The notes under the pieces: model-generated | What the model saw: the letters and a program-made list of their open reading frames with translations, nothing else | The model's database searches: none | What the model was told of the DNA's origin: nothing | Shown here: one piece after another, positions 1 to 8,767 of the stretch | Layout of the letters: every line of letters begins with the position of its first letter | Position numbering within the stretch: position 1 is the stretch's first letter | Translations under genes and position numbers: made by a program | NCBI RefSeq assembly: GCF_900176135.1 | Contig: NZ_FWWW01000036.1 | Location: forward strand, 1 to 64,000 | Length of the DNA stretch: 64,000 bases | Source: Hymenobacter roseosalivarius DSM 11622 | Lineage (GTDB): Bacteria > Bacteroidota > Bacteroidia > Cytophagales > Hymenobacteraceae | Direction: 5' to 3'

Positions 1-16
1 TACTTAAACTAAAACC

Positions 17-52
17 GACCCCGTAACGTTAACGTTTCGGTGGGGCTTTTTT
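17..52 (+). terminator. Terminator-like hairpin of an upstream gene
   Basis: A CCCC/GGGG outer stem encloses the palindrome AACGTTAACGTT and is followed by a run of six T on the plus strand. It probably ends a plus-strand gene lying to the left of the window. The inner stem is interrupted, so the exact fold is uncertain. Confidence 0.6.
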
Positions 53-103
53 ACGAACTATCCAACTTTCGCAGCATTTGCTTTCAGATGCCTTCTGAAC
101 CCC

Positions 104-1567
104 ATGAGAAAAGCTTTATTCTATACCTACTACAGCAAAAGGCTTAGTGCCATAGTAATAGCATCAATTGCTGTGCTCACCCTGCTGCCATTCGTCGCCT
201 TATGCTGGTATGCTCATCCCTCGGGTGATGACTTTCTCACTGCCAATGATGTCCGCAAGCATGGGCACTGGGGTTACATAGCATTTATGTATATGCAATG
301 GACGGGCAGATATACGGCCGCTGCACTCTGGGGGCTGGCTAACCCAGTGGCCTATGGCAACACCACGGAAGACTATGGGCTGGTATGCTTACTCATTTTG
401 CTGCTTTTACTCGGTGCGAGTTATGTGCTGTTCCGCGCTCTGCTGGGCGAGCATTTAAAGAGAAAGTATTCATGGCTGGGAAGTGGCGTGTTTGTAGCAC
501 TATTTTTACTTCAGATGCCCAGTCCGGCCGAAGGGTTATACTGGATTGCTAGTGCTTACAATTACCTGCTGCCAGCTTCCTTAACCTTGGTTTTGTTGGC
601 CGTATTAGTCCACCATGCCAGCACCCCGACTCAGGCGGCCAGACGCAAATGGCTACTGATAAGTGCCCTGCTGACGGTGCTAGTGGTAGGCAGCAACGAA
701 ACAATATCTCTACCGCTGCTAATCTGGGTGCTTAGTTTTACGGCGCTACGCTATATACAGCAACGCCGCCTAAATTGGGAGCACCTATTCCTTTGCGCTG
801 TGTTAATAGCCGCTTGTATAGTGGCGTTTGCAGCTCCTGGCAACTACGTACGGCTTAACCAAGCTACTCGCTACATCGGGTTGCTGGATTGTGTACATCA
901 TGCCGCTTCGGCAGCCTACCGCTGCTTAATTGACTGGACGGGCAACGGGGTGCTACCAGCCATCACGCTGCTACTTATGCCCCTCGGCTACCGATTAAGC
1001 CGCATACCAGACCTACCACTAAATCGTGTGGCCCAAAATCCCTTTTTTATTGGTCTCTTAATGGTCGTTTCAATGGTAGTTGTCTTAACGATGGGTTACT
1101 CGATCAGCAACCACCTAATGCCACTACGGGCCCTTAATGTATTGTATCTGTTTTTTTTGGTGGGCTGGTTTCTGCATGCCTATGCCTGGGCCCGATTCAT
1201 GTGGCAACGCTTCAACTGGTTGCCACATTCAATTTCCACTCTTATTCGGTGGGCACTCGTTGGCTGGTTGTTTTTCGGGGTCTTTATGACTTCCCAATTC
1301 CGCGTGCGTGTCAACCGGCAACAAAACAATGTTGTTGTCGCCTATCAAGACTGGTTGGGCGGTGCCGCCGCACGCTATGATGCTCAGCTAACAGCTCGTT
1401 ATAAGTATCTGCGGGCCTCATCGCTCCAGGAGGAAATAGTAGAACCATTACTGAATCCGCCCAGGTCTATTCTTTTTCTCGATCTTGGCCGTAATCCCAA
1501 GGGTTGGGTGAATCTGGCTTATGCAGAGTTTTTTGGTAAAGCCAGCATTCAAACTAGCGCTAAGTAG
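104..1567 (+). CDS. Polytopic membrane protein, DUF6056-like
   Basis: A 487-residue integral membrane protein with about ten hydrophobic segments, the first near residues 14-36 and clear ones near 91-111, 150-170, 316-335 and 342-362. A short HPSGDDF motif at about residues 38-44, just after the first segment, recalls the acidic loop motif of GT-C type glycosyltransferases and of DUF6056 proteins. That family is predicted to act in cell-surface polysaccharide or glycolipid assembly, but no substrate can be inferred. It stands alone, preceded by a terminator, and converges with the next gene with an 8-base gap. The ATG at 104 is the first in frame after the terminator. Family assignment is from pattern memory; function is not established. 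Confidence 0.75.
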   Translation: MRKALFYTYYSKRLSAIVIASIAVLTLLPFVALCWYAHPSGDDFLTANDVRKHGHWGYIAFMYMQWTGRYTAAALWGLANPVAYGNTTEDYGLVCLLILLLLLGASYVLFRALLGEHLKRKYSWLGSGVFVALFLLQMPSPAEGLYWIASAYNYLLPASLTLVLLAVLVHHASTPTQAARRKWLLISALLTVLVVGSNETISLPLLIWVLSFTALRYIQQRRLNWEHLFLCAVLIAACIVAFAAPGNYVRLNQATRYIGLLDCVHHAASAAYRCLIDWTGNGVLPAITLLLMPLGYRLSRIPDLPLNRVAQNPFFIGLLMVVSMVVVLTMGYSISNHLMPLRALNVLYLFFLVGWFLHAYAWARFMWQRFNWLPHSISTLIRWALVGWLFFGVFMTSQFRVRVNRQQNNVVVAYQDWLGGAAARYDAQLTARYKYLRASSLQEEIVEPLLNPPRSILFLDLGRNPKGWVNLAYAEFFGKASIQTSAK

Positions 1568-1575
1568 CTACTCCT

Positions 1576-2274
1576 TTACTCATTAAGCTGAAATTGCTCG
1601 CCGCGCAAATACATGCTTTTCAGCAACGGACATACTTTATAGCGCTCCTCATGGGTATCCTCCCACAGCGCTTTCAGCACCTCATACACCCGACTAACCC
1701 CGATCAGATTGGCCCACTCAAACGGCCCGCGCGGGTAGCGGGTACCCAGCTTCATGCTCTTATCAATATCCTGAATGCTGGCCGTGCCCTCCTGCAAGGT
1801 ATAGCAGGCCTCGTTGATAATCATGCAAATAACCCGCGGCGTGACCAGGCCCACGCGGTCTTGCACCACGCGGTAGTCGGTGCCCAGGGCAGCGCAGGTT
1901 TCGGCCAGCTGGGGGGCATTTTCAGGATTAGGTGAGCTGACTTCTAGGAGCGGGCGGTTCAAGAGCGTAGGTAAGCCGCAGAATCCGAAAATGGAGGAAT
2001 ACCTTTTATTTAGTAAAGTAACTGCGTTGCCAGAAGCTTCCACGAAGTAGGGCTTCTGACCTTTATTATCTAAAACAAAGGGCCACAAGTCTTCACTAAA
2101 AGAAAATAGGACATCGGCAGTCGCTAGTACCTCAGAACCCTGCTGTTCAAGCACTTCCCTGGTAGCAGCAGTTTCAGGTGGGTCTAGAGTTAGGAAGCTG
2201 TACTCGTGCATCGGTCCAAACTTCTGGCGGAACTCCGCTTCTGCGTGGCCACCATCAATAATCAGCAGGTGCAT
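1576..2274 (-). CDS. 3-hydroxyacyl-CoA dehydrogenase C-terminal-like protein
   Basis: The C-terminal half, from about residue 140 (DRVGLVTPRVICMIINEA through GTRYPRGPFEWANLIG), closely matches the helical C-terminal dimerisation and substrate domain of 3-hydroxybutyryl-CoA dehydrogenases. The first 110 residues are not a recognisable NAD-binding Rossmann domain: there is no GxGxxG near the start, only the segment LLIIDGG. At 232 residues it is shorter than full dehydrogenases (about 280-300). It may have lost cofactor binding or use a diverged fold, so catalytic activity should not be assumed. It lies back to back with ridA, with about 55 bases between their starts. Confidence 0.75.
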   Translation of the reverse strand: MHLLIIDGGHAEAEFRQKFGPMHEYSFLTLDPPETAATREVLEQQGSEVLATADVLFSFSEDLWPFVLDNKGQKPYFVEASGNAVTLLNKRYSSIFGFCGLPTLLNRPLLEVSSPNPENAPQLAETCAALGTDYRVVQDRVGLVTPRVICMIINEACYTLQEGTASIQDIDKSMKLGTRYPRGPFEWANLIGVSRVYEVLKALWEDTHEERYKVCPLLKSMYLRGEQFQLNE

Positions 2275-2329
2275 ATTTTCTCGTAAGTTTCGGCTTAAAG
2301 ATACCTTCCTTCCTCACAACCCTACCAAA

Positions 2330-2719
2330 ATGCCCCCCACCATCATTTATTCCGCCGACGCACCGGCGCCCATCGGTCCTTACAGCCAAGCCATTCAGGC
2401 CGGCAACACAGTCTACGTTTCGGGTCAGATTGCGCTGGATGCGCACACGGGCCAGCTCGTGGGCAACGGCGACGTAACGGCCGAAACGCACCAAGTAATG
2501 CGCAATCTACAAGCCGTGCTTCAGGCTGCGGGCCTCACCCTACGCGATGTGGTAAAGTGCAGCATCTTCGTCAAAGACCTCGGCAATTTTGGTCTCATCA
2601 ACGACATCTACGGTAGCTATTTCGACGCCGATTACGCACCCGCCCGGGAAACGGTAGAGGTAAGTCGCTTGCCCAAGGATGTGCAGGTAGAGATTTCCTG
2701 CGTAGCCGTGCAAGCCTGA
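2330..2719 (+). CDS. ridA: RidA family reactive enamine/imine deaminase
   Basis: A 129-residue protein with the full YjgF/YER057c/UK114 signature: IGPYSQAI near residue 16, VSGQIALD near 32, and the C-terminal block PARETVEVSRLPKDVQVEI, which carries the arginine that binds the substrate carboxylate. RidA proteins are cytosolic trimers that hydrolyse reactive 2-aminoacrylate and related imines released by PLP enzymes. Length is typical. The ATG start is embedded in a copy of the dispersed GCCCCCC motif (ATGCCCCCC). It is transcribed divergently from the dehydrogenase-like gene and followed by a small membrane-protein gene. Confidence 0.95.
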   Translation: MPPTIIYSADAPAPIGPYSQAIQAGNTVYVSGQIALDAHTGQLVGNGDVTAETHQVMRNLQAVLQAAGLTLRDVVKCSIFVKDLGNFGLINDIYGSYFDADYAPARETVEVSRLPKDVQVEISCVAVQA

Positions 2720-2782
2720 TAGGATATCGGGGAGCATAGTGTATATCTTGGCGAAGCTACCTATACTTTACACCACCGTCAG

Positions 2783-2968
2783 ATGAAAGAACTGGGCCTC
2801 GGATTATTCATTATTGGCTTATTATCACTGTTTTTGCCCTTCCTGGGGTTGAAGTTTATTTTGCTGGCTTGGATAGACCAATGGGGTACCACTGTAGCGT
2901 GGTTGATCCGCGGCGGCGTTACGCTGCTGGGCCTTGTTCTCTATCTCACTTACCGCAACCGCGACTAG
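2783..2968 (+). CDS. Small two-helix membrane protein
   Basis: A 61-residue protein made almost entirely of two hydrophobic segments, about residues 7-27 and 39-56, ending in a charged tail (YRNRD). I do not recognise a named family, but proteins of this size and layout are common in Cytophagales. It follows ridA by about 60 bases on the same strand and is closed by a strong hairpin terminator at 2999-3037, which supports it as a real transcription unit. Function unknown. Confidence 0.65.
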   Translation: MKELGLGLFIIGLLSLFLPFLGLKFILLAWIDQWGTTVAWLIRGGVTLLGLVLYLTYRNRD

Positions 2969-2998
2969 CTCCGCCGGTGCAAGCGTTGTCGATCGGCT

Positions 2999-3037
2999 AC
3001 AAAACCGCCCGCGCCAGCCGGCGTCGGGCGGTTTTGT
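2999..3037 (+). terminator. Rho-independent terminator before gltX
   Basis: Perfect 13-base arms (ACAAAACCGCCCG and CGGGCGGTTTTGT) around a 13-base loop form a symmetrical hairpin downstream of the small membrane protein. The A/T ends on both sides mean it could work in either direction. Confidence 0.8.
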
Positions 3038-3086
3038 CGTACCTTCGCGCCGCGTTTTTTTAGTCTGAGCGCGAATTTTTGTTTGT

Positions 3087-4628
3087 ATGGAAAGAGAAGT
3101 TCGGGTGCGATTTGCGCCCAGCCCCACGGGGCCGCTGCACATTGGCGGCGTGCGCACGGCGCTCTATAATTATTTGCTGGCCCGCAAGCTGGGGGGCAAA
3201 ATGCTGCTCCGCATCGAGGATACCGACCAGAACCGTTTTGTACCCGGTGCAGAGAAGTACATCATGGAGGCCCTGCGTTGGGCCGGCATCGAAATTGACG
3301 AAGGCCCGGAGCAGGGCGGCCCCCACGCTCCTTACCGCCAGAGTGAGCGCAAGCCCATGTACCGGCAGTACGCCCAGCAGCTCATCGACAGCGGCCACGC
3401 TTACTACGCCTTCGATACGCCCGAGGATCTGGACGTCATGCGCGCCCGCCTCACGGCCGCCAAAGTGCCCAATCCGCAGTACAATGCCATCACGCGCAAC
3501 CAGATGCGCAACTCGCTTACCTTGCCTGAAGATGAGGTAAAAGAGCTGCTGGCCACCGACGTGCCCTACGTTATCCGCCTCAAAGTGCCCCGCAAAGAAG
3601 AAGTGCGCTTTCAGGATCTGATTCGGGGCTGGGTCGTGGTGCATTCCTCGGCCATCGACGATAAGGTGCTGATGAAGTCGGATGGAATGCCGACCTACCA
3701 TTTGGCCAACATCGTGGACGACCATCTGATGGAGATTACCCACGTTATTCGGGGCGAGGAATGGCTGCCTTCGGCGCCGCTGCATGTGCTGCTGTACCGC
3801 TATCTGAGCTGGGAAAGCACGATGCCGCAGTTTGCCCACTTGCCCCTGCTGCTCAAGCCCGATGGCACCGGCAAGCTCAGCAAGCGCGACGGCGATAAGC
3901 TCGGTTTCCCCGTTTTTCCGCTCGAATGGCATGGCCAGGATGCCGAGACCGGCGAGCCTACCATTAGCAGTGGCTACCGTGAGAGCGGCTATTTGCCCGA
4001 GGCATTTATCAACTTTCTGGCGTTTTTGGGCTGGAACCCCGGTTCGCAGCAGGAGCTGTTTACCATGGACGAGCTGATCGAGTCTTTCTCGATTGAGCGC
4101 GTGAGCAAGTCGCCGGCCCGCTTCGACCAGAACAAGGTGCGCTGGTACAACGAGCAGTACCTGCGCGCCAAGCCCGACACCGAGCTGGCGCAGTACCTGC
4201 TGGCCGCCTTGCGCGAGCACAACATCGAGTGCTCGGAGGAGAAAGCAGTTCAAATTGCCGGCGTGATGAAGGAGCGCGTGACGTTTCCCCAGGATTTTTG
4301 GCGTGAAGCGCAGTACTTCTTCCAAGCCCCCACTTCGTATGATGAGCAGGTGATTGCCAAGAAGTGGAATGCGCCTACCGCAGCCGCGCTGGCCGAGTTT
4401 GCCCGCGAGCTACCTGCCTCCTCTGATGTCTCACCCGATGGAATCCGAGCGTTGCTTACGCAGGTGCTCGAGCGGCAAGGCATTAAGATTGGGCAAGTGC
4501 TGCAAGCGCTGCGCGTAGCGGTAACAGGCGTCACCGCCGGCCCCGACCTGATGGCGACGATGAGCATTATCGGGACCGCCGAAACTGCACAACGCATCGA
4601 AACTGCCGTACAGAGGTTGCCGCAATAA
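3087..4628 (+). CDS. gltX: Glutamate-tRNA ligase
   Basis: A 513-residue class I aminoacyl-tRNA synthetase that charges tRNA-Glu in the cytosol. The N-terminus has the family block RFAPSPTGPLHIGG, with the HIGH equivalent HIGG at residues 18-21. The KMSKS-type loop is KLSKRDGDKLGFPVFP at about residues 261-276. The C-terminal third is the helical anticodon-binding domain. It could be discriminating or non-discriminating; sequence alone does not settle this. The start follows a near-consensus TACCTTCG box at 3040-3047. A copy of the dispersed GGGGGGC motif lies in codons for LGGKM near residue 36. Confidence 0.97.
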   Translation: MEREVRVRFAPSPTGPLHIGGVRTALYNYLLARKLGGKMLLRIEDTDQNRFVPGAEKYIMEALRWAGIEIDEGPEQGGPHAPYRQSERKPMYRQYAQQLIDSGHAYYAFDTPEDLDVMRARLTAAKVPNPQYNAITRNQMRNSLTLPEDEVKELLATDVPYVIRLKVPRKEEVRFQDLIRGWVVVHSSAIDDKVLMKSDGMPTYHLANIVDDHLMEITHVIRGEEWLPSAPLHVLLYRYLSWESTMPQFAHLPLLLKPDGTGKLSKRDGDKLGFPVFPLEWHGQDAETGEPTISSGYRESGYLPEAFINFLAFLGWNPGSQQELFTMDELIESFSIERVSKSPARFDQNKVRWYNEQYLRAKPDTELAQYLLAALREHNIECSEEKAVQIAGVMKERVTFPQDFWREAQYFFQAPTSYDEQVIAKKWNAPTAAALAEFARELPASSDVSPDGIRALLTQVLERQGIKIGQVLQALRVAVTGVTAGPDLMATMSIIGTAETAQRIETAVQRLPQ

Positions 4629-4765
4629 GGCAGACGTAGGGGCGGTATTCTTTGCTTCCGCTTCTTTCCGCATCCACTATAGGGGCCGCGCCGTATTGCT
4701 ATGGGGCGACCTTTGCGTTTTGGAGCAGGGTGCTGTAACCTAACCCACCGAAAACGGACGACGAT

Positions 4766-5136
4766 ATGGCTAAGAAACCCGTCAAAAAAAGAAAAACGAC
4801 CCGGAAAAGAAGGCTCGGGTACACAAAGACCTGGAAGGCTTTGAGATAAAAATCAATCCGTTGGGCGAAATCACCTCGACCTATACCATTGAAGAAGTCA
4901 ACCAGTTTTTGAATCGCCATGTGCGCGACAAGAAGCTGGTGAACCGCGATGGGCAGTTCGGCGAGAAAATCGAGGAAGACGAGGCGTTTCCGCTGGAAGA
5001 GGGTGCGCCGGAGCCGGAAGAATCAGAAGAGGACTTTATGCGCCGCACGAGCCGCGAGGCGAAGAAGCCTAAGAAGCCAACGGCCGGCGCGGCGGACGAT
5101 GAAGAAGACATTCCGACTACTGAATCAGCGGAGTAA
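4766..5136 (+). CDS. Small lysine-rich/acidic protein with apparent frameshift
   Basis: The ATG at 4766 opens MAKKPVKK and then hits a stop after 27 codons. A -1 shift inside the run A7-G-A5 (about 4784-4796) restores a continuous reading: lysine-rich start, then KDLEGFEIKINPLGEI, the segment STYTIEEVNQFLNRHVRDKK, and an acidic tail ending at 5136. Adding one A to the A7 run gives about 123 residues. The coherent protein on both sides argues that the gene is real and that one base is missing, by sequencing error, mutation or transcriptional slippage. I recognise no named domain. It lies between gltX and an AIM24 gene and ends in its own terminator. Confidence 0.65.
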
Positions 5137-5173
5137 AAAAAGCCCCCGGATTATTCCTGGGGGGCTTTTTTGT
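5137..5173 (+). terminator. Rho-independent terminator
   Basis: An A-rich left flank, the stem AGCCCCCGG paired with CCTGGGGGGCT, and six T. The right arm is itself a copy of the dispersed GGGGGGCWWW motif. Confidence 0.85.
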
Positions 5174-5201
5174 GCTAGCACAATGCGACCCCCCGCGTTA
5201 A

Positions 5202-5275
5202 ATCTCTGCCTCCTCTGCGGGAACCGTCGTTCAACGAATTTAGCCCGCAGAGGACGCGGAGGAAGGCGCAGAGGT
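5202..5275. repeat. Imperfect palindrome rich in CCTCTGCG
   Basis: Arms CCTCTGCGGG (5212-5221) and CCCGCAGAGG (5244-5253) pair perfectly. The flanks repeat the same theme (CTCTGCC before, GCGCAGAGG after). Similar CTCTGCG-rich spacer repeats occur in many bacterial genomes. It fills much of the gap between the acidic protein gene and the AIM24 gene. Confidence 0.5.
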
Positions 5276-5369
5276 TCGCAGTGTGCTGATTGCATTTGCT
5301 AAGTCGTTGGAGCTGGCAATCATAGCATTTTGCTATACTTGAGAAACTTTTGCTCTTCTCTCTTTCTCT

Positions 5370-6140
5370 ATGCAATCTCACGACGTAGACTACCGCATTC
5401 TGGGCAACGATATTCAGGTACTCGAAGTAGAGCTCGACCCGAATGAAACCGTCATTGCTGAAGCCGGCGCGATGGTGTACATGGACGAGGCCATTGCTTT
5501 CGAGACGAAGATGGGCGACGGGTCGGAGCCCGACCAGGGACTGATGGGCAAGATTTTCTCGGCCGGGTCGCGCATGCTGACTGGCGAGTCGTTGTTTATG
5601 ACGCACTTCACGCACCGTGGTGGCTCTGGCAAAAGCCGGGTGGCCTTTTCGGCACCTTATCCCGGCACCATTCTCCCGCTTGATTTGCGTATGCTGCCGC
5701 AGGGCTTAATCGTGCAGAAGGACGGGTTTCTGGCGGCGGCGCGCGGGACCAAACTCGCTATTCACTTCAACCGTCGCCTAGGAGCAGGCTTTTTTGGCGG
5801 CGAAGGCTTTATCCTCCAAAAGCTCACGGGCGATGGCAAAGCCTTTATTCACGCCGGCGGCACCATTATCGAGAAGCAACTCAACAACGAATTGCTGCGC
5901 GTCGATACGGGTTGCGTGGTCGCTTTCGAGCCCAGCATCGACTTCGATATTGTCCGCGCCGGGGGGCTAAAATCGATGATTTTCGGCGGCGAGGGGCTGC
6001 TGTTGGCTACTCTGCGCGGCACGGGCAGAGTATGGCTTCAATCGATGCCCGTTAAGAAATTGATTCAGGCGCTTATGCCCGCTGGCGGTAATGCCAGAAA
6101 AGAAAGTGGTGGCCTGTTCGGTAGCTTACTTGATGAGTAG
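5370..6140 (+). CDS. AIM24 / TIGR00266 family protein
   Basis: A 256-residue protein with the family pattern throughout: [20 protein letters not shown] near residues 22-40, the [14 protein letters not shown] block near 67-80, [13 protein letters not shown], and the [22 protein letters not shown] core. These proteins form glycine-rich beta-sheet sandwiches related to yeast mitochondrial AIM24. Their bacterial role is not established. No signal peptide or membrane segment is visible. It is a single gene between a palindromic spacer and a convergent small gene. Confidence 0.9.
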   Translation: MQSHDVDYRILGNDIQVLEVELDPNETVIAEAGAMVYMDEAIAFETKMGDGSEPDQGLMGKIFSAGSRMLTGESLFMTHFTHRGGSGKSRVAFSAPYPGTILPLDLRMLPQGLIVQKDGFLAAARGTKLAIHFNRRLGAGFFGGEGFILQKLTGDGKAFIHAGGTIIEKQLNNELLRVDTGCVVAFEPSIDFDIVRAGGLKSMIFGGEGLLLATLRGTGRVWLQSMPVKKLIQALMPAGGNARKESGGLFGSLLDE

Positions 6141-6211
6141 ACCGCTCTCATGTAAGGTTACACCTTAGCCACTAAGGCGTAACCTGAATACTATTCTATT
6201 ACGCGCGTTTG

Positions 6212-6424
6212 TTAGCTACCGCTAAGCTGCGTGGCTATAAAGCCAATGCTAATTACCAAGGTACAAACCAAGACGCCTATCAACCCCATGGTTAAGATGG
6301 CACTTAGCGAAGAAAGGTCCCCCTTATCAGAGGTAGAGTTGCGACGGGAAACATAGGAGCGGGAGCGGGCAGTGGGGGCGGGCACAGTGTGAAGTCTAAT
6401 CGTTCGAGATTTGCACAAAGTCAA
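6212..6424 (-). CDS. Possible small membrane protein
   Basis: A 70-codon frame with one hydrophobic segment near the C-terminus (GLIGVLVCTLVISIGFIATQL) after a basic, serine-rich N-terminus. There is no recognisable family and no clear promoter. The true start could be an internal ATG. It is convergent with the AIM24 gene. It is reported because it has a credible transmembrane helix and no better use of the interval is seen. Confidence 0.35.
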   Translation of the reverse strand: MTLCKSRTIRLHTVPAPTARSRSYVSRRNSTSDKGDLSSLSAILTMGLIGVLVCTLVISIGFIATQLSGS

Positions 6425-6542
6425 TACCTGCGCAATATATCAACAATAATGCCGTCTAGAATAATTATATCTCATCTTTCTTTTTACTCATTTACTGTAC
6501 CTCAACCTTGGCTTCTACGCTCAACCTCAGTTACATAAGAGT

Positions 6543-7022
6543 TTAAAGTTTTTTAACCGCCTGTAACTTACCCGTATTGTACGTTTCTACTTTCTCCGGC
6601 TGGCCATTGGGCGAGTACGAAGTCCAGTCGCCAAGCCAGTAGAAATGGGCATCGTTAGCGTCGGTTTCGAATTGTGCTTGGCCACGTTTTGCCACCCGGC
6701 CATTGGGATGATAGTAGGTAATAAGCTGCCGCCCAGCCGGCCGCCGCAAGTACACTTCCTGCCGCTCAAGCAGGCCCGACAGACCGTAATAGCGCCAGCG
6801 CCCAACTGGCTGGCCATGCTTGAAGCGCCCCTTGGTACCTATTTTCTTATACTGCTCATCATAATAGGCGTTCCAGCGGCCGTGCCGCTCGCCGGTGCGG
6901 TCATACTCATTTAGCGACCAAAATCCGATAGGCAGCCGGTTGCGGGAAGGGGCAGTAGAAGCCGAGCTAGCGCAGGAGGAAAGCGCTATTCCCCAAATTA
7001 GCAGGCTGAGTAGCTTACGCAT
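6543..7022 (-). CDS. YwqK/MORN-repeat lipoprotein
   Basis: The start at 7022 gives MRKLLSLLIWGIALSSC, a signal peptide with a lipobox (LSSC), so the mature protein is probably anchored to the outer membrane. The rest has repeated short beta units of the type GRWNAYYD, GRFKHGQPVGRWRYY, YHPNGRVAKRGQ and YSPNGQPEKVETYNTGKL, the MORN-like repeats of the YwqK family. That family is often labelled toxin-antitoxin antitoxin, but in Bacteroidetes these are mostly surface lipoproteins of unknown role. No toxin partner is adjacent. An earlier in-frame ATG at 7085 would bury the signal peptide and is rejected. Confidence 0.8.
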   Translation of the reverse strand: MRKLLSLLIWGIALSSCASSASTAPSRNRLPIGFWSLNEYDRTGERHGRWNAYYDEQYKKIGTKGRFKHGQPVGRWRYYGLSGLLERQEVYLRRPAGRQLITYYHPNGRVAKRGQAQFETDANDAHFYWLGDWTSYSPNGQPEKVETYNTGKLQAVKKL

Positions 7023-7142
7023 GCAGTACGAGTTGAGATGAATGCCAAGCAACAACAACGCACAATGCGCCGCTGGGAGTTTCACTTAGTGCCGCGCATC
7101 TTTCTAAATCAGTTATTTCTCGACAACGAGCTGCTGCTCTGC

Positions 7143-8659
7143 TTATAAAGTCTTCAGAATCTCGTCGAGTAGCTCCCGGGAATTACTTAAGCGGGGTACT
7201 TTATGCTGGCCGCCAAGCTTGCCTTTGCTAGCCAGCCAACGCTCAAACGTGCCCGCCGGGGCCACGGTAAGCTGGGGCGGGGCTAATGCCAAGTCGCGGT
7301 GACGCTTGGCATCGTAGTCGGAGTTGAGTTGGCGTAGGGCTTGGTCTAGTATAGCAACGAACTGGTCGGGGCTGGGGGGCAAATTTGTGAACTCAATGAG
7401 CCACTGGTGCCCGCCGCGGGAAGTAGCAGAGGCATCGAAGTAGATGGGGGCAGCGGTGTAGTCGCGTACGGTGGTACCCGTGGCTTTGCAAGCGGCAGCA
7501 ATAGCAGTGTCGGCATTTTCAATCACGACTTCCTCGCCAAAGGCATTAAGAAAGTGTTTGGTACGCCCCGTGATGCGGATACGATAAGGTGCCAGACAGG
7601 TGAAACGCACCGTGTCGCCGATTTTGTAGCGCCACAGGCCGGCATTGGTACTGATTACCAAAGCGTAGCTGCGCCCTAGCTCTACCTCCTCAAGCCGGAG
7701 GGTGCGCGGGTTTTCGGCCTCAAACTGGTCGGCAGGAATGAACTCGTAATAAATGCCGTGGTCGAGCAGGAGCAATAAGTCTTCCGAATCGGGCTCATCC
7801 TGTACGGCAATGTAGCCTTCGGAGGCATTGTAAATCTCAAGGTAACGCATCCGCTCGTGCGGAATCAGCTCTTTAAACAGCGCCCGGTAGGGACCAAAGG
7901 CTACCGCGCCGTGCAGAAACAGGCGTAGGTTGGGCCACACCTCCGTAATGTTATCAGCGCCGGCCAGGGCCGTGACGCGCCGCAGCAGGAGCATCATCCA
8001 GGTGGGCACGCCCGCCAAGGTAGTCACATTGACGTGCTGCACATGGCGCGCAATGCGCGCAATTTTCTCTTCCCACTCATCCAGCAAGGCTAGCTCCAGG
8101 GGGGGGTGCGCAGAAACTCGGCCCAACGAGGCAAATTCTGCATGATAACGGCCGACACGTCGCCGACGCGAGAATCGGAGTCGTCGGGACGAAAAGGATT
8201 GGGGCCGTGCGTGCCGCCCAGGGACAAGGTTTTGCCCCCCAGTATCCGCTCCGCTGGATACAGAGCCGTCGCCAGAGCTGTCATGTCGCGGCCGGCGCGG
8301 TAGTGGCCCGCCTCCAACGATTCGCGGGTGACGGGAATGTACTTGCTCCGCGCGTTGGTAGTACCACTGGATTTGGCAAACCACGTCACGCGGCCGGGCC
8401 ATAGCACATCGGCTTCGCCCTGCAATACGCGCTCAATGGCTGGATATAGATCTTCATAACTGCTTACGGGCAGGCGCTGGGCTAGCTCACGACCGTCGAA
8501 GCCATCAGCGAAGCCGTAGCGCTGCCCCCATTCCGTAGCCCGTGCCGTATGCAGCAGGCCTCGTAATAACTCGCGCTGTACCTCGTGCGGGTGGTTCCGA
8601 AAGTGGTTGATAGCAGTCAGTCGCCGCTGCACGGCCCACGTCAAGACGGAATCAATCAT
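7143..8659 (-). pseudogene. GH3-like acyl-acid-amido synthetase, frameshifted
   Basis: Two adjoining frames together make one GH3 protein of about 505 residues. The first (8659 to about 8100) holds the N-terminus and the adenylation P-loop motif SSGTTNARSKYIPVT. The second (about 8100 to 7143) holds YNASEGY, GLWRYKIGDTVRF, ITGRTKHFLNAFGEEV and the C-terminal lid. The break is at a run of eight C on the coding strand (8099-8106). With nine C the reading PPLELALLDEWEEKIA is continuous; as written it ends PPWS-stop. GH3 proteins belong to the ANL adenylating superfamily and conjugate acids to amino acids; the bacterial substrates are unknown. It may be a sequencing error, a phase-variable tract or true inactivation. 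Confidence 0.85.
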
Positions 8660-8700
8660 GGAGGTAGGTGGGATTGAGCGGTAATTTGACGGATAGTTAC

Positions 8701-8745
8701 AAACAAAAAACCTCTCGTATCAAGCTTTGCCTGACGCGAGAGATT
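8701..8745 (-). terminator. Terminator downstream of lptB
   Basis: On the minus strand CTCTCG pairs with CGAGAG across a 19-base loop and is followed by GTTTTTTG. It lies 20-60 bases past the lptB stop. Confidence 0.75.
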
Positions 8746-8767
8746 TAGCACTAACTGCGAACCACCG

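Noticed and set aside
3060..4325. 421-codon frame opposite gltX
   Set aside because: Antisense shadow of a highly conserved synthetase gene; no family features.
6543..7022. Toxin-antitoxin system based on the YwqK-like protein
   Set aside because: It has a lipoprotein signal and no adjacent toxin gene; the label is a family-name carry-over.
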